Positions 6,302 through 8,360 of a stretch of 8,360 nt of DNA are shown one piece after another. The DNA is taken from contig JAZSRJ010000015.1 in the NCBI GenBank assembly GCA_045538425.1, positions 1-8,360 of the forward strand, read 5' to 3'. Each line of letters opens with the position of its first letter. The stretch's first letter is position 1. This DNA is from CALVJJ01 sp045538425. GTDB taxonomy: Bacteria > Bacillota > Clostridia > Christensenellales > UBA1242. The notes below the pieces were generated by a model. The model did not search any database. It was not told the DNA's origin and saw nothing but the letters and a program-made list of their open reading frames with translations. A program made the position numbers and the translations under genes.

Positions 6302-6327
6302 ATACTAAATAATAGGGAGGTATTGAT

Positions 6328-6588
6328 ATGTCAACAACATCAACTGGCGGTTGGAGAAGAATTGTTAATTTCTGTTCTTATATTGCAATCGTATTTATTG
6401 CTCTTGCATTATTGCTTGCAAGATTTATTCCTAGTGTTGCTAGTGCACTAACTCTTGTTGGTAACATTATTGCATATTTGGTTACTGCATCTTGTGGTTT
6501 CTTCTATGCAAGAAGCAAAAGACATTGGGGATTCATTATTGTTTGGCTAATTGCTGTTATCATTATTGCAGTAGTTATGTTCCTATAG
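6328..6588 (+). CDS. Small three-helix membrane protein of unknown function
   Basis: I do not recognise this 86-residue protein. Three hydrophobic segments span about 13-31, 38-60 and 67-86, so nearly all of it is in the membrane. Positive charges sit before helix 1 (Trp-Arg-Arg, 9-11) and between helices 2 and 3 (ARSKRH, 61-66), predicting N-terminus inside and C-terminus outside. The N-terminus is small and polar (MSTTSTGG) with no lipobox or cleavable signal. The start is clear: AGGGAGG lies seven bases before the ATG. It is the first gene behind a good promoter and the next gene begins nine bases after its stop, so the two are probably one operon. The reading frame is real by promoter, ribosome site and hydrophobic pattern; function is unknown. 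Confidence 0.8.
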   Translation: MSTTSTGGWRRIVNFCSYIAIVFIALALLLARFIPSVASALTLVGNIIAYLVTASCGFFYARSKRHWGFIIVWLIAVIIIAVVMFL

Positions 6589-6597
6589 GAGTAGAAT

Positions 6598-6921
6598 GTG
6601 AAGAATAATAAAAAACTAATAACAACACTGATTGTTTTGGTTGTTCTTGGTTTGGTTTTTATGATTTTATCTGCATACGCAACCATATTTACTGCACTAA
6701 CGATGTATGTTTTTGCTGCAATATGTATTGTATTGACAATAACAACTTCTAAGAGTAAAAAAGATTATTCTAGAAGGGTAGATGGTTGGGAAGACTTTTT
6801 TAATGAAGAAGAGAATAAAGGCGTAAAAACACAACTTAAGTCTTACAAAATGCGCATGATCGTGTTTGTCTTTATGGCAATTGTTTTGATTTGGGTTGGG
6901 ACTTCTGCACTAATGCAATAA
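6598..6921 (+). CDS. Small membrane protein of unknown function, GTG start
   Basis: I do not recognise this 107-residue protein. Two hydrophobic helices lie at about 7-26 and 29-49, followed by a charged loop of about 35 residues (51-85, including SKSKKDYSRR and WEDFFNEEENKG), then a third helix at about 87-104. Lysines before helix 1 and the basic loop place both the N-terminus and the loop in the cytoplasm. The GTG start is supported by AGGAG six bases upstream, which overlaps the stop of the preceding gene, and there is no nearby in-frame ATG that keeps the first helix. It is co-transcribed with the preceding membrane protein and closed by a terminator 14 bases after its stop. The two may work together, but that rests only on adjacency. 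Confidence 0.8.
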   Translation: MKNNKKLITTLIVLVVLGLVFMILSAYATIFTALTMYVFAAICIVLTITTSKSKKDYSRRVDGWEDFFNEEENKGVKTQLKSYKMRMIVFVFMAIVLIWVGTSALMQ

Positions 6922-6935
6922 TCCACAATAACTAC

Positions 6936-6965
6936 AAAAAATCGTAATTATTTACGATTTTTTTT
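6936..6965 (+). terminator. Intrinsic terminator after the membrane protein pair
   Basis: AAAAAATCGTAA (6936-6947) pairs perfectly with TTACGATTTTTT (6952-6963) around the loop TTAT, with eight consecutive T at 6958-6965. The stem holds only two GC pairs, but the T-run is strong. The A-run on the other side could make it work on the minus strand too, though no gene faces it. Confidence 0.8.
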
Positions 6966-6992
6966 GTTAAAACATGTCATAAGTGCTAGCAT
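6964..6992 (+). promoter_or_regulatory. Candidate upstream promoter of tig
   Basis: TTGTTA (6964-6969) and TAGCAT (6987-6992) are 17 bases apart, with TGC before the -10 as in the promoter at 6273. It starts within the T-run of the preceding terminator. The -10 matches consensus at four of six positions. Confidence 0.45.
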
Positions 6993-7006
6993 ATTTTTCT
7001 AAAGTG

Positions 7007-7015
7007 TGATACAAT
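7007..7015 (+). promoter_or_regulatory. Candidate proximal extended -10 promoter of tig
   Basis: TGATACAAT is an extended -10 (TGn plus TACAAT) with no good -35. It shares GATACAAT with the lspA promoter. Transcription would start near 7022, giving a leader of about 22 bases that contains the ribosome binding site. Confidence 0.5.
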
Positions 7016-7031
7016 GGCAAAGAGGTTAACG

Positions 7032-7038
7032 AAAGGAG
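7032..7038 (+). promoter_or_regulatory. Ribosome binding site of tig
   Basis: AAAGGAG lies five bases before the ATG at 7044. It selects that start over the in-frame ATG at 7014, which overlaps the candidate -10 element and would add ten residues not seen in the family. Confidence 0.85.
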
Positions 7039-7043
7039 ATATT

Positions 7044-8318
7044 ATGAAATACACAATTGAGAAAAAACAAAATAGCCAAGTAGCTATTGAAATTACCATC
7101 CCTGCAAAAGAATGGGAAGTAGAAGTACAAACAGCTTACGAAACAATGAAAGGAAAATTCAATATTCAAGGTTTTCGTAAAGGAAAAGCTCCAAGACATA
7201 TTATTGAAAAATTTTATGGTAAAGGTGTCTTTTTAGATGAAGCATTGAATACTGCATTCCAAAAAGCATATACACAAGTTTTGAATAAAGAAAAGGATCT
7301 AGAAGTAGTAGATCAACCATCTCTTGATATTAAGTCTATGGATGACAAAGGGGTTGTTTTGGTTGCAACTGTTACTGTTAGTCCTGAAGTAAAACTTGGT
7401 GCTTATACAGGCCTTGGTGTTGCTAAAAAAGAAGCAAAAGTATCTGCAAAAGAAGTAAATGCAGAACTTGAAAACATGAGACAATCTCAAGCAAGATTCG
7501 TTGAAGTAGAAAGAGCAATTGCTAATGGTGATACTGCTAATATTGACTTTAGTGGAAGCGTCAATGGTAAGAAGTTTGATGGTGGTACAGCTACTGGATT
7601 TGATCTAGAAATTGGTAGCCATAGTTTTATTGATACTTTTGAAGATCAATTAGTAGGTCTTAAAAAAGGCGATAAAAAAGATGTAAAAGTTACATTCCCA
7701 GAAAATTATCATGCAGAAGAATTAAAGGGAAAACCTGCAGTATTTGAAGTAGTGATCAATGCTGTTAAAGAAAAACAACTTCCAGAACTTAATGATGAAT
7801 TCGCAAGTTCTGTTAGTGAATTTGAAACTTTGAACGAACTTAAAGAACATACAAAAGAACATCTTTTAGAACATGCACAACAACATGCTGAAAGAGATTT
7901 TGAAAATGATTTGATTGCAGCAATTGTGAAAAATATGGAAGTAGAAGTTCCTGCTTGTATGGTAGAACAAGAAATCGACAGAATGCTCGAAGATATGAAC
8001 TATCGTCTCATGTATCAAGGTATAACTTTAGAAGATTATGTAAAATATATGAACATCACAATTGAAGACATTAGAAAAGATCAAAAGAAAAATGCTCTTA
8101 ATAATGTAAAAGTTCGTTTGGCACTTCGTGCTATTATCGAAAAAGAAGATATCAAAGTAACAAAAGAAGATGTAGATGCTAAGATTAAAGAAATGGCTAA
8201 AGAAAACAACAAAACTGTTAAAGATCAAAAAGCAAGTCTTGATGATCATGCTATGATGCATTTGCAAAATGATATTTTGATGGACAAATTGTTTGGTTTC
8301 TTGGCTTCTAAAAACTAG
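7044..8318 (+). CDS. tig: Trigger factor (ribosome-associated chaperone)
   Basis: Trigger factor binds the ribosome at the tunnel exit, through protein L23, and shields nascent chains. The 424-residue protein has the family's three parts. The N-terminal ribosome-binding domain (about 1-115) carries the signature GFRKGKAP at 43-50. An FKBP-like prolyl isomerase domain spans about 160-242 (GDTANIDFSGSVNGKKFDGG, then LVGLKKGD). The helical C-terminal chaperone arms run from about 247 to the end. Length is close to the E. coli protein (432). The message has one or two candidate promoters and a strong ribosome binding site. The gene is followed after nine bases by the start of clpP, the classical tig-clpP order. 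Coding is intact throughout. Confidence 0.97.
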   Translation: MKYTIEKKQNSQVAIEITIPAKEWEVEVQTAYETMKGKFNIQGFRKGKAPRHIIEKFYGKGVFLDEALNTAFQKAYTQVLNKEKDLEVVDQPSLDIKSMDDKGVVLVATVTVSPEVKLGAYTGLGVAKKEAKVSAKEVNAELENMRQSQARFVEVERAIANGDTANIDFSGSVNGKKFDGGTATGFDLEIGSHSFIDTFEDQLVGLKKGDKKDVKVTFPENYHAEELKGKPAVFEVVINAVKEKQLPELNDEFASSVSEFETLNELKEHTKEHLLEHAQQHAERDFENDLIAAIVKNMEVEVPACMVEQEIDRMLEDMNYRLMYQGITLEDYVKYMNITIEDIRKDQKKNALNNVKVRLALRAIIEKEDIKVTKEDVDAKIKEMAKENNKTVKDQKASLDDHAMMHLQNDILMDKLFGFLASKN

Positions 8319-8327
8319 GGAGTATGT

Positions 8328-8360
8328 ATGTTTATACCTTATGTAATTGACCAAACCAGT
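8328..8360 (+). CDS. clpP: ATP-dependent Clp protease proteolytic subunit, N-terminal fragment
   Basis: Only 11 codons lie in the window: MFIPYVIDQTS. This matches the ClpP N-terminus, in which a pattern like L-V-P-x-V-I-E-Q-T-S is followed by RGER and the mature protease. The ATG has GGGAG (8318-8322) five bases upstream, partly overlapping the tig stop. ClpP is the serine protease core that works with ClpX or ClpA/C ATPases, and the tig-clpP-clpX order is widespread. The catalytic Ser, His and Asp lie beyond the window. An ATG at 8324 is out of this frame and too near the binding site. The call rests on a short motif plus conserved gene order. Confidence 0.8.
   Translation, partial: MFIPYVIDQTS

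Noticed and set aside
8028..8354. 108-codon minus-strand open frame opposite the end of tig
   Set aside because: It is low in complexity (Phe/Ile/Tyr-rich, as expected opposite Lys/Glu/Asp-rich coding), has no ribosome site and runs into clpP; it mirrors tig.

Overview
The window is a housekeeping stretch from a low-GC, probably Gram-positive (Bacillota-like) bacterium that uses the standard bacterial code: tryptophan is TGG and groES ends in TGA. It opens inside an isoleucyl-tRNA synthetase gene and closes 11 codons into a ClpP gene, so it is an internal piece of chromosome with a contig edge on the left. I see no mobile element, CRISPR array, tRNA, rRNA or defence system. The gene order is conserved core biology, and the interest lies in details.

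Bases 1-40 are not genomic. Positions 9-40 equal the reverse complement of the standard 32-base MGI/BGI sequencing adapter, and 1-8 sit where the sample index would be. The adapter, not a mutation, causes the stop codon in the ileS frame at 18-20. Genomic DNA begins at about 41.

Layout: (1) 41-1821, plus strand: the C-terminal part of a eukaryote-like (type 2) ileS, then one base later a short RluA-family pseudouridine synthase. A strong, probably bidirectional terminator at 1827-1857 is shared with the facing groEL. (2) 1903-3752, minus strand: groES-groEL overlapping by ATGA. Both proteins are divergent; GroEL is short, lacks the GGM tail and has 11 cysteines, and I see no CIRCE operator upstream. 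(3) 3850-4662, plus strand: a membrane-anchored SPOR-domain protein reading away from groES across a short intergenic region with a tandem 9-bp repeat, followed by a terminator. (4) 4752-6258: lspA and an overlapping RluD/YlyB-type pseudouridine synthase, the arrangement known from many Firmicutes; lspA appears leaderless. (5) 6273-6965: a unit with its own extended -10 promoter and terminator, encoding two small three-helix membrane proteins of unknown function. (6) 6964-8360: trigger factor followed after 9 bases by the first codons of clpP.

The genes fall into three themes: translation and rRNA modification (ileS, two pseudouridine synthases), protein folding and turnover (groES-groEL, tig, clpP), and envelope (SPOR protein, lspA, small membrane proteins). 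The adapter and unusual sequences suggest a metagenome-derived contig from an uncultured Bacillota-type lineage; this placement is inference.
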